From an uncultured Collinsella sp. (GTDB lineage: Bacteria; Actinomycetota; Coriobacteriia; Coriobacteriales; Coriobacteriaceae), in contig CABUJL010000057.1 of assembly GCA_902491915.1 (NCBI GenBank), positions 1 to 11,515 on the forward strand: 11,515 nt of DNA. Direction: 5' to 3'. A program made the position numbers and the translations under genes. Under the pieces are notes generated by a model. The model worked only from the letters and a program-made list of their open reading frames with translations, was not told where the DNA came from and ran no database searches. Shown piece by piece: positions 6,115 to 11,515 of this stretch; position 1 is the stretch's first letter; every line of letters begins with the position of its first letter.

Positions 6115-8985
6115 ATGAGTCGCCGCAACACCGAGCTGCTCTTGCTCATCGCCTCGGCGTTCCCCGTCATCCTGCTGTATGCGATGTACGTCCTCACCGC
6201 GGGCGCTGCCATCTCCTTTGAGACGCTCGCCGTACCGATCGGCCTCTTTGCCGCCTTTGCCGCGGCCCACATTGCCGTGCGCATCTTGGCGCCCGGTGCC
6301 GACCCCGCCATCCTGCCCATCGTATTTATACTTTCGGGCATCGGCATCACGTTCGTGACGCGTCTCGCCCCCGCTCTCGCCATCTCACAGCTCATCATCC
6401 TGTTTGTCTCGGTGGCGCTCATGGTGGGAACGCTCGCGTTGGTTAAGAACCTCGACGTGGTCATGCGCTACAAGTACACCTTTGGCATCATCGGCATCAT
6501 CCTGCTGATGCTGCCTATCTTTATCGGCACCACGATCTCGGGCTCCAAGCTGTGGATTCGCATCGCGGGCTTTACCATCCAGCCCGGCGAGTTCGCCAAG
6601 GTCTTTATCGTGCTGTTCCTAGCTGGGTACCTGGCCGAGAACCGCGAGCTGCTCTCCATCTCCAACCGCAAGATCCTGGGCTTTAAGATCCCTCGCCTGC
6701 GACTACTGCTGCCGCTGTTTGCCGTGTGGGGTGTGTGCCTGCTCGTCGTCGTCTTCGAACGCGACCTGGGTTCGGCCGTGCTGTTCTACACCATCTTCTT
6801 GCTGATGCTCTACGTTGCCACGGGGCGCTTTTCGTATGTCGTTATCGGCCTTGCGCTCTTAGCCGTTGGAGCCGTGGGCGCCTACAAGTTCCTGTCTCAC
6901 GTTCAGGTGCGTTTCCAGGTTTGGCTCGATCCGTTTAAGGACGCCCAGGGCCAGGGCTACCAGATCGTCCAGTCGCTCTTCTCGCTTGCCGATGGCGGTC
7001 TGGTCGGTGTTGGCATCGGCAACGGCATGGCCAACAACATCCCTGTCGTCGAGTCCGACTTTATCTTCTCGGCTATCGGCGAGGAGATGGGCCTTTTGGG
7101 CGGCGGCGCCGCGCTCATCCTGTTTATGCTCTTTGCCGTGCGTGGCCTCACCACGGCTGCCCGCGCTAAATCCGACCTCGCCGCCTTTAGTGCCACAGGC
7201 CTTACGGCCGCCATCAGCTTCCAGGCCTTCTTGATCGTTGGCGGCGTAACCCGCCTGATCCCGCTGACCGGCGTCACCCTGCCCTTTATGAGCCAGGGCG
7301 GCTCCTCTCTGCTGGCGAGCTTTATCATCGTCGCGCTCCTGCTGCGCGCCGGTGACGAGGCGACCGGACGCGAGGCCGAGCTTACCGGCACCGGCACCAT
7401 GGCCGCCATCACCGATGATCAGGTCGCATCTGCCGCCGCCCCGACGGGCACGCGCTTTGCCACCTCGTCTTCCTACGGCAGCGGCAGCCATTCCATCGGC
7501 TCGCGTATGCGCCGTCGCCTGCTCGACACGCCTGAATCCGGTGTGCTCGGCCGCGTTGCTCTTGCCAACCGTCTAACCCGCGCGGTGCTCGCCTTTACGG
7601 CGCTGTTCGCCATCCTTATCGGCAACCTCACCTATGTCCAGGTCATTAAGGCCAAGGACTATCAGGACATGCCGACCAACAACCACACCATCGCCCGCTC
7701 CAAGTACATCCAGCGCGGCTCCATCATCACGTCCGACGGCGTGACGCTGGCCGAGTCGCTGCAGCAGGAGGACGGCACCTACGTACGCTCCTACCCCAAC
7801 GGTAACCTGGCAGCTCACGTGGTTGGCTACGTGAGCCAGCAGTATGGCACCACCGCCATCGAGAGCGTCATGAACGACACGCTCACCGGTTCTAAGGACT
7901 ACTCCAGCTGGAACAATGCCATCGCGTCGCTCGCGGGCCAGACCCAGCCGGGCAACACCGCCAAGCTCACCATCGACTCGCGTATCCAGACGGCGGCCGA
8001 GCAGGCACTCAAGGGCTTTAAGGGCGCTGTAGTGGTCATCGACCCGCGTACCGGCGCGGTGCTCGCATGTGCCAGCTCGCCCACCTACGACAACACCAAC
8101 ATCGATGCCCTGCTGCAGACGGGCGGCGGCGAGGACGGCTCCATGTACAATCGCGCCATGGACGCGCTGTACACGCCGGGCTCCACGTTTAAGGTCGTTA
8201 CGCTTTCCGCGGCACTCGAGACCGGTACCGCCAGCCTTACCAGCACCTACCAGGCGCCCGGCTCCATGGACATCGGCAACGCACCGGTCACCAACTATGC
8301 CAACGAGAGCTACGGCACCATCAGCCTGCAGCAGGCCTTTGCCGTGTCCTCCAACGTCGTCTTTGGCCAGGTGGCAAACGAAGTTGGCGCAAACACGCTC
8401 GTACAGTTTGCCAACGCCTTTGGCTACGGCCAAAAGCTCGGTCAGGATCTGACCACCGCGGCTTCCATCATGGCCGACCCGTCGCTTATGACCGAGTGGG
8501 AGACCGCTTGGGCAGGCGCCGGCCAGCCCGTCGGCATGGACCACACACCTGGCCCGCAGACCACCGTCATGCAGAATTGCGTGATCGCTGCCGCTATCGC
8601 CAACAGCGGCGTGGTCATGGACCCGTTCTTTGTGTCACAGATACTCGCCCCGGACGGGACCGTGGTTAAGACCACGCAGTCCCGCTCGCTGGGCCAGGCT
8701 GTCAGCTCTACCACCGCCGATCAGGTCAAGCAGGCCATGCTCGCCGTCGTCCAGTCCGGTACCGGCACCGATGCCCAGATTCCGGGCGTCAAGGTTGCCG
8801 GCAAGACCGGTTCGGCCGAGACCGGCGGCACCAACGTCAACTCTATGTTTGTTGGCTTTGCGCCTTACGATTCACCCACGGTTGCCATCTCGGTGGCCTT
8901 GGAGGATTTCGACAAGCATGACGTCGAGGCCGCCAAGATCGCCGGTATCGTCCTGACCGCGGCGCTTGCCGCACAGGGAGCGTGA
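6115..8985 (+). CDS. RodA-PbpA fusion: SEDS glycosyltransferase joined to class B penicillin-binding protein
   Basis: This 956-residue membrane protein carries both activities of the elongation peptidoglycan synthase. Residues 1 to about 412 are a SEDS polymerase of the actinobacterial RodA type: two extra N-terminal spans, then the core with WIRIAGFTIQPGEFAK, FERDLGSAVLFY, and ESDFIFSAIGEE, whose D315 is at the position of the invariant catalytic Asp. Residues 413-486 are a Ser/Thr/Ala/Gly-rich cytoplasmic linker. A new span at about 489-508 begins a PbpA-like class B PBP, with SKYIQRGSIITSDG, VGYVSQQYGTTAIE, and the transpeptidase motifs STFK (S690, K693), SSN (745-747) and KTG (897-899). 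An even number of SEDS spans puts the linker inside and the transpeptidase outside, so topology is consistent. There is no stop or frameshift anywhere, so the join is genuine in this sequence. It sits 16 bases after pstP. The equivalent mycobacterial genes are separate. Confidence 0.93.
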   Translation: MSRRNTELLLLIASAFPVILLYAMYVLTAGAAISFETLAVPIGLFAAFAAAHIAVRILAPGADPAILPIVFILSGIGITFVTRLAPALAISQLIILFVSVALMVGTLALVKNLDVVMRYKYTFGIIGIILLMLPIFIGTTISGSKLWIRIAGFTIQPGEFAKVFIVLFLAGYLAENRELLSISNRKILGFKIPRLRLLLPLFAVWGVCLLVVVFERDLGSAVLFYTIFLLMLYVATGRFSYVVIGLALLAVGAVGAYKFLSHVQVRFQVWLDPFKDAQGQGYQIVQSLFSLADGGLVGVGIGNGMANNIPVVESDFIFSAIGEEMGLLGGGAALILFMLFAVRGLTTAARAKSDLAAFSATGLTAAISFQAFLIVGGVTRLIPLTGVTLPFMSQGGSSLLASFIIVALLLRAGDEATGREAELTGTGTMAAITDDQVASAAAPTGTRFATSSSYGSGSHSIGSRMRRRLLDTPESGVLGRVALANRLTRAVLAFTALFAILIGNLTYVQVIKAKDYQDMPTNNHTIARSKYIQRGSIITSDGVTLAESLQQEDGTYVRSYPNGNLAAHVVGYVSQQYGTTAIESVMNDTLTGSKDYSSWNNAIASLAGQTQPGNTAKLTIDSRIQTAAEQALKGFKGAVVVIDPRTGAVLACASSPTYDNTNIDALLQTGGGEDGSMYNRAMDALYTPGSTFKVVTLSAALETGTASLTSTYQAPGSMDIGNAPVTNYANESYGTISLQQAFAVSSNVVFGQVANEVGANTLVQFANAFGYGQKLGQDLTTAASIMADPSLMTEWETAWAGAGQPVGMDHTPGPQTTVMQNCVIAAAIANSGVVMDPFFVSQILAPDGTVVKTTQSRSLGQAVSSTTADQVKQAMLAVVQSGTGTDAQIPGVKVAGKTGSAETGGTNVNSMFVGFAPYDSPTVAISVALEDFDKHDVEAAKIAGIVLTAALAAQGA

Positions 8986-9035
8986 TGCCCATGATCGAAT
9001 CGGACACCCGAGGCGCGCCGCGGCCGAAGAGTTAG
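8985..9035 (+). CDS. Possible 16-codon ORF overlapping the rodA-pbpA stop
   Basis: An ATG at 8985 shares one base with the rodA-pbpA stop (TGATG) and opens a 16-residue ORF, MPMIESDTRGAPRPKS. A second in-frame ATG is at 8991. AGGGAG at 8975-8980 is a strong Shine-Dalgarno match, ten bases before 8991 and four before 8985. The ORF ends inside the hairpin at 9012-9047. It could be a translated leader peptide for pknB, the stump of a lost gene, or chance. The site quality and coupling geometry are the only support. Confidence 0.25.
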   Translation: MPMIESDTRGAPRPKS

Positions 9036-9117
9036 CGGCAACGCGCCACACGGCCCCAGCGGCCACATCGTAGGTACTACACACATCGTTGAGCGAATAG
9101 TTATGTTAGGAGCAGGA
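8986..9117 (+). other. Structured spacer between rodA-pbpA and pknB
   Basis: This is the only sizeable gap inside the block. An imperfect hairpin pairs GGCGCG (9012-9017) and CCGC (9018-9021) with GCGG (9035-9038) and CGCGCC (9042-9047), with a three-base bulge on the 3' side. No T-run follows, so it is not a classic terminator. TACACA at 9078-9083 resembles the -10 of the upstream promoter but has no -35 and no TG extension. It may allow separate control of pknB, by processing or a weak promoter. Confidence 0.4.
9108..9112 (+). promoter_or_regulatory. Ribosome binding site that fixes the pknB start at 9118
   Basis: AGGAG at 9108-9112 lies five bases ahead of the ATG at 9118. The in-frame ATG at 9103 lies upstream of this site and has nothing good before it. 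Homologous kinases also begin close to the Gly-rich loop, which fits MEQRVLGGRY at 9118. Confidence 0.65.
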
Positions 9118-11079
9118 ATGGAACAGAGGGTCCTCGGGGGAAGATACCTCCTCAAGGATAAGGTGGGAACGGGCGGCATGGCGACCGTCTACCGTGCACA
9201 GGACCAGGTCCTCGACCGCACGGTCGCCGTCAAGATCATGCTGCCGCAGTATGCCGGCGACGCAACCTTCGCCGCACGCTTTAAGCAGGAGGCCCAGGCA
9301 GCAGCCGGTCTCTCCTCCCCCTATATCGTGGGCGTCTACGATTGGGGCAAGGACGGCGACACCTATTACATCGTCATGGAGTACCTGCGCGGCACCGACC
9401 TTAAGAGCGGCATCAAGAGCCACGGCGCCCTCGACCCCAAGAAGGTCGCCCAGATCGGCTCGCAGATCAGCTCTGCGCTTTCGGTCGCCCACAAGCACGA
9501 GATCATCCACCGCGACATTAAGCCGCAGAACATCATGGTGCTGCCCGACGGCAACATCAAGGTGATGGACTTTGGCATCGCGCGTGCCAAGAACAGCCAC
9601 CTCACGCAAGACAACAACGTGCTGGGAACCGCCCACTACGTCAGCCCCGAGCAGACCCGCGGTCAGGACCTCGGCCCCACCTCGGATATCTACTCGCTGG
9701 GCGTCGTGATGTACGAGTGCGCCACCGGCCGCGTTCCCTTTGACGGTGACGACGCCATCTCGGTCGCACTCAAGCAGGTCAACGAGCTGCCTATTCCGCC
9801 GAGCCAGATCAACTCCGGTGTCGACGCCGACCTTGAGCGCATCATCCTCAAGTGCATGGAGAAAGACCCGGCAAACCGCTTCCAGACCGCCGACGAGCTG
9901 CGTCAGGTGCTCAACAGCTACCTGTCGGGCCGTGCCGTCAACGTCTCGGAGCCCACGCGCATCATCGGTGCCCCCGGTGAGCTGGGCGCCACCAAGACTC
10001 GCGAGCTTTCCGATCAGACGCGCGCCATGGTGCGCCCCGTCTCGGGCGTGAGCGGCCAGAATACCACCCGTAGCTCGGTTTCGGGCTCCACCGGCTCCTA
10101 CGAGGTCGAAAAGCCCAAATCCAACAAGAACAAGATCATCGCCGCCGTGGTGGCAGCCGTTGCCGTCATCGGCATCGTGGTGGCCTTTGCCACAGGACTC
10201 TTTGGCGGCGAGCAGGTCACCGTGCCCGATGTGCTGGGCAAGGACCAGCAGACTGCCGTCGAGCTGATCAAGGAAGCCGGCCTCGAGGTCGGCACCATCG
10301 ACCAAAGCTACAACGACGATGTCGACGAGGGCAAGGTCGCCGAGCAGACGCCCAACGGCAACACCAAGAAGGCCAAGGGCACCAAGGTGAACCTGGTAAT
10401 CTCCAAGGGTCCCAAGCCCTCCGAGAAGGTTGAGGTTCCCCTGCTTGTCGGCCTGACCAAGGACCAGGCCGAGGCCGCGCTGGCAAGCGTTGGCCTGAAG
10501 GGCAACGCCTCCGAGGAGGCCAACGAGGCCGATGAGGGTCAGGTCTTTGAGCAGGGCACCGAAGCCGGTAAGGAAGTCGCGAAGGGCACGACCATCTCGT
10601 ACAAGGTCTCGAGCGGCCCGGATACCACGTCCGTCCCCGATCTGACCGACATGACCGAGGCCCAGGCGCGCAACGCCCTCGATATGGCAGGCTTTGGCGT
10701 CGACGTTAGCTACCAGGAGAACGACTCGGTTACCGAGGGCACCGTGATCAGCTGGAACCCCAGTGGCAAGCAGAAGCCCGGCGCCACGATTACCGTCGTC
10801 ATTGCCAAGAAGTCCGGCAAGGCCAGTGTTCCGGGCAACCTGTACGGCAAGAGCATCTCCGCCGCCGTTACCGCGCTCAACAACGCCGGTTTCTATAACA
10901 TTGGCTTCTGTGACCAGAACGGCAATCCCGTAAGCGGTAACGAGGATGCCACCGTTACGGGCGTCTCCCCCACTGGCAAGCAGCCCACCGACAGCACGAT
11001 TACGCTGACGGTCGCACTTTCTGGTTCGGGCTCGGGCTCGGGCACGAGCACGGGCGACGATTCCGGTACGACCAACTAG
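9118..11079 (+). CDS. pknB: PknB: Ser/Thr protein kinase with four PASTA repeats
   Basis: This 653-residue single-span receptor kinase should sense muropeptides or lipid II outside and phosphorylate wall and division proteins inside. The kinase domain (about 8-270) is complete: GTGGMATVY loop, VAVK lysine K39, helix-C Glu in KQEAQ, HRDIKPQN with D133, DFG at D151, and SPEQ. The activation loop keeps T163 but has D165 where mycobacterial PknB has its second phosphorylated Thr (TQT becomes TQD). A Ser/Thr-rich juxtamembrane region (about 275-338) leads to one span at 340-363. Four PASTA repeats follow at about 365-432, 433-501, 502-567 and 568-636, the first three with a recognisable VPxL/V start (VPDV, VPLL, VPDL). 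A Gly/Ser tail ends the chain. The last repeat is divergent and has a single Cys. It is the last gene of the block, followed by a strong terminator. Confidence 0.96.
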   Translation: MEQRVLGGRYLLKDKVGTGGMATVYRAQDQVLDRTVAVKIMLPQYAGDATFAARFKQEAQAAAGLSSPYIVGVYDWGKDGDTYYIVMEYLRGTDLKSGIKSHGALDPKKVAQIGSQISSALSVAHKHEIIHRDIKPQNIMVLPDGNIKVMDFGIARAKNSHLTQDNNVLGTAHYVSPEQTRGQDLGPTSDIYSLGVVMYECATGRVPFDGDDAISVALKQVNELPIPPSQINSGVDADLERIILKCMEKDPANRFQTADELRQVLNSYLSGRAVNVSEPTRIIGAPGELGATKTRELSDQTRAMVRPVSGVSGQNTTRSSVSGSTGSYEVEKPKSNKNKIIAAVVAAVAVIGIVVAFATGLFGGEQVTVPDVLGKDQQTAVELIKEAGLEVGTIDQSYNDDVDEGKVAEQTPNGNTKKAKGTKVNLVISKGPKPSEKVEVPLLVGLTKDQAEAALASVGLKGNASEEANEADEGQVFEQGTEAGKEVAKGTTISYKVSSGPDTTSVPDLTDMTEAQARNALDMAGFGVDVSYQENDSVTEGTVISWNPSGKQKPGATITVVIAKKSGKASVPGNLYGKSISAAVTALNNAGFYNIGFCDQNGNPVSGNEDATVTGVSPTGKQPTDSTITLTVALSGSGSGSGTSTGDDSGTTN

Positions 11080-11099
11080 TCGCCACCCCACCGCTCATC

Positions 11100-11113
11100 G
11101 CGGCTTTCGCCGC
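11100..11113 (+). repeat. Small GC hairpin after pknB
   Basis: GCGGC (11100-11104) and GCCGC (11109-11113) pair around a TTTC loop, about 20 bases after the pknB stop and just ahead of the strong terminator. It lacks a T-run and is probably an accessory 3'-end stem of the mRNA. Confidence 0.35.
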
Positions 11114-11131
11114 AAACATATTCGCTCACAG

Positions 11132-11169
11132 GCGCCCGCTTGCTCCCCCAGCAAGCGGGCGCTTTGTTT
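11132..11169 (+). terminator. Strong intrinsic terminator of the kinase block
   Basis: A perfect 13-bp stem pairs 11132-11144 with 11150-11162 around a CCCCC loop, followed by TTTGTTT at 11163-11169. It lies about 50 bases after pknB. The minus-strand side has no T-run, so it acts on the plus strand only. Confidence 0.93.
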
Positions 11170-11200
11170 ATCTGAAGCAGCGAATACTACGGCATGCCTT

Positions 11201-11238
11201 AAACCAAAAGAGCCCGGCACCGTAACGGTACCGGGCTC
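11201..11238 (-). terminator. Intrinsic terminator on the minus strand
   Basis: A 13-bp stem with one C/A mismatch pairs 11210-11222 with 11226-11238 around a TAA loop. On the minus strand it is followed by TTTTGGTTT (11209 down to 11201). It lies 10 bases past the CCA end of the partial tRNA copy at 11247-11271, the usual position for a tRNA terminator, so it probably once ended a second tRNA transcript and now serves as a backstop. Confidence 0.75.
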
Positions 11239-11246
11239 GATATTCC

Positions 11247-11271
11247 TCTGGTGCCCCCGGGCGGATTCGAA
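11247..11271 (-). pseudogene. Partial direct copy of the tRNA-Arg 3' end
   Basis: These 25 bases are identical to 11377-11401 in the tRNA gene, 130 bases away in the same orientation. They cover the T-loop, the 3' side of the T-stem, the 3' acceptor strand, CCA and two trailing bases. Upstream on the minus strand the match stops at the T-loop and no 5' acceptor, D-arm or anticodon arm can be found, so this is not a working tRNA. Confidence 0.8.
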
Positions 11272-11276
11272 AACTC

Positions 11277-11286
11277 CCCCGCGGGG
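11277..11286. repeat. Perfect GC palindrome between tRNA fragments
   Basis: CCCCGCGGGG is a 10-base perfect palindrome lying between the direct and inverted tRNA fragments. Its position at the centre of the rearranged segment suggests a junction, but so short a GC palindrome can occur by chance here. Confidence 0.4.
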
Positions 11287-11297
11287 AAATGAGTGAC

Positions 11298-11323
11298 GCG
11301 GGTGTCGACGGCTCGAATCCGCC
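11298..11323 (+). pseudogene. Inverted partial copy of tRNA-Arg (anticodon 3' stem to T-arm)
   Basis: These 26 bases match the complement of 11390-11415 in the tRNA gene with one difference, C for T at the first base of the T-loop. The copy runs from the 3' side of the anticodon stem through the variable loop and T-arm, then diverges at the acceptor strand. Its end also forms an 11-base inverted repeat with the direct fragment (11260-11270 against 11313-11323). Confidence 0.75.
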
Positions 11324-11344
11324 GGCAGCTCCCACAAACCAGAA

Positions 11345-11368
11345 ACGGCGCCGCTCTCGCGACGCCGT
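11345..11368 (-). terminator. Intrinsic terminator of tRNA-Arg
   Basis: On the minus strand a 10-bp stem with one G-T pair closes a GAGA loop and is followed by TTTCTGGTTTGT. It begins 10 bases after the CCA end of the tRNA. Confidence 0.75.
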
Positions 11369-11378
11369 CATAATCTTC

Positions 11379-11454
11379 TGGTGCCCCCGGGCGGATTCGA
11401 ACCGTCGACACCCGCTTTAGGAGAGCGGTGCTCTATCCCCTGAGCTACGGAGGC
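11379..11454 (-). tRNA. tRNA-Arg (anticodon CCT)
   Basis: Reading the minus strand from 11454 gives a 76-base tRNA with encoded CCA. The acceptor stem GCCTCCG/CGGGGGC has one T-G pair, the D-arm is GCTC/GAGC, and the anticodon stem CCGCT/AGCGG closes the loop CTCCTAA with CCT as anticodon, which reads the AGG Arg codon. The variable loop is five bases and the T-loop is TTCGAAT. The T-stem GACGG/CCGCC holds one A-C mismatch. It is transcribed towards pknB. Confidence 0.93.
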
Positions 11455-11464
11455 ATGTTGTACT

Positions 11465-11473
11465 AGTGTAGCA
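11465..11473 (-). promoter_or_regulatory. Extended -10 promoter of tRNA-Arg
   Basis: On the minus strand TGCTACACT reads from 11473 to 11465, a TG extension plus TACACT hexamer, eleven bases before the first tRNA base at 11454. No clear -35 is seen at 17 bases. The core is identical to the one at 927-935. Confidence 0.65.
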
Positions 11474-11484
11474 GATTTGCCCCT

Positions 11485-11505
11485 TGGCCATGTAGCGCAT
11501 GGCCA
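11485..11505. repeat. 8-bp inverted repeat upstream of the tRNA promoter
   Basis: TGGCCATG (11485-11492) and CATGGCCA (11498-11505) form a perfect inverted repeat around TAGCG. No T-run follows on either strand. It covers the -35 position of the tRNA promoter, so it could be an operator or a stem at the end of an upstream transcript. Confidence 0.45.
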
Positions 11506-11515
11506 CTCATCAAGA

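Noticed and set aside
7573..8544. A 323-codon minus-strand frame opposite the transpeptidase domain
   Set aside because: It is a shadow of the rodA-pbpA frame, has no recognisable motif, and its composition is that of a reverse-frame translation.
9106..11091. A 661-codon open frame on the minus strand covering all of pknB
   Set aside because: It mirrors pknB almost end to end. The plus frame has complete kinase and PASTA motifs, and the minus translation is low-complexity with runs of Arg-Ala and Gly-Val. Long antisense frames are expected from GC-biased third positions.
11247..11331. A second complete tRNA on the minus strand ending at the 11249 CCA
   Set aside because: Only the 3' end is tRNA-like. 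No 5' acceptor strand, D-arm or anticodon arm can be fitted upstream, including with a long variable arm of the Ser or Leu type.
11095..11411. Several overlapping minus-strand frames of 67-80 codons after pknB
   Set aside because: They cross the tRNA gene, its fragments and three terminators. They are translations of RNA-gene sequence, not proteins.

Overview
The window is GC-rich, uses ATG and GTG starts, has tightly packed genes, and carries a kinase/FHA/PP2C/RodA/PBP/PASTA-kinase block typical of Actinobacteria. The protein sequences look most like the class Coriobacteriia (Collinsella or a close relative). That placement is inferred from family resemblance and base composition; no marker gene here proves it.

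Layout. Positions 1-150 are a leader. Positions 151-867 encode a small two-span membrane protein of the YcxB-like type with a very basic tail. Positions 868-1015 hold an intergenic region with a convincing extended -10 promoter. From there one co-directional block runs to 11079: a Ser/Thr kinase with a polytopic membrane domain (1016-2869), FhaA (2866-3879), FhaB (3886-4302), a PP2C phosphatase of the PstP type (4299-6098), a single polypeptide joining a RodA-type SEDS glycosyltransferase to a PbpA-type class B transpeptidase (6115-8985), and a PknB kinase with four PASTA repeats (9118-11079). Junctions are 4-bp stop/start overlaps or gaps of 6-16 bases. The exception is the 132-base gap before pknB, which holds a hairpin and a possible 16-codon ORF. 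A strong intrinsic terminator at 11132-11162 closes the block.

How the genes fit together. In Mycobacterium tuberculosis the related locus is fhaA-fhaB-pstP-rodA-pbpA-pknA-pknB, which senses muropeptides or lipid II through PASTA repeats and adjusts wall elongation by Thr phosphorylation, FHA docking and PP2C reversal. Here the logic is kept but the parts differ. RodA and PbpA are fused, there is no pknA between pbpA and pknB, and a different kinase with many membrane spans stands at the head of the block.

Positions 11080-11515 converge on the block. The minus strand carries tRNA-Arg(CCT) at 11379-11454 with its own promoter and terminator. Between that tRNA and the end of pknB lie two partial copies of the tRNA 3' half, one direct and one inverted, each next to a hairpin or palindrome. 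They look like the scar of a tRNA duplication or integration event. I saw no insertion sequence, integrase, CRISPR array or rRNA.
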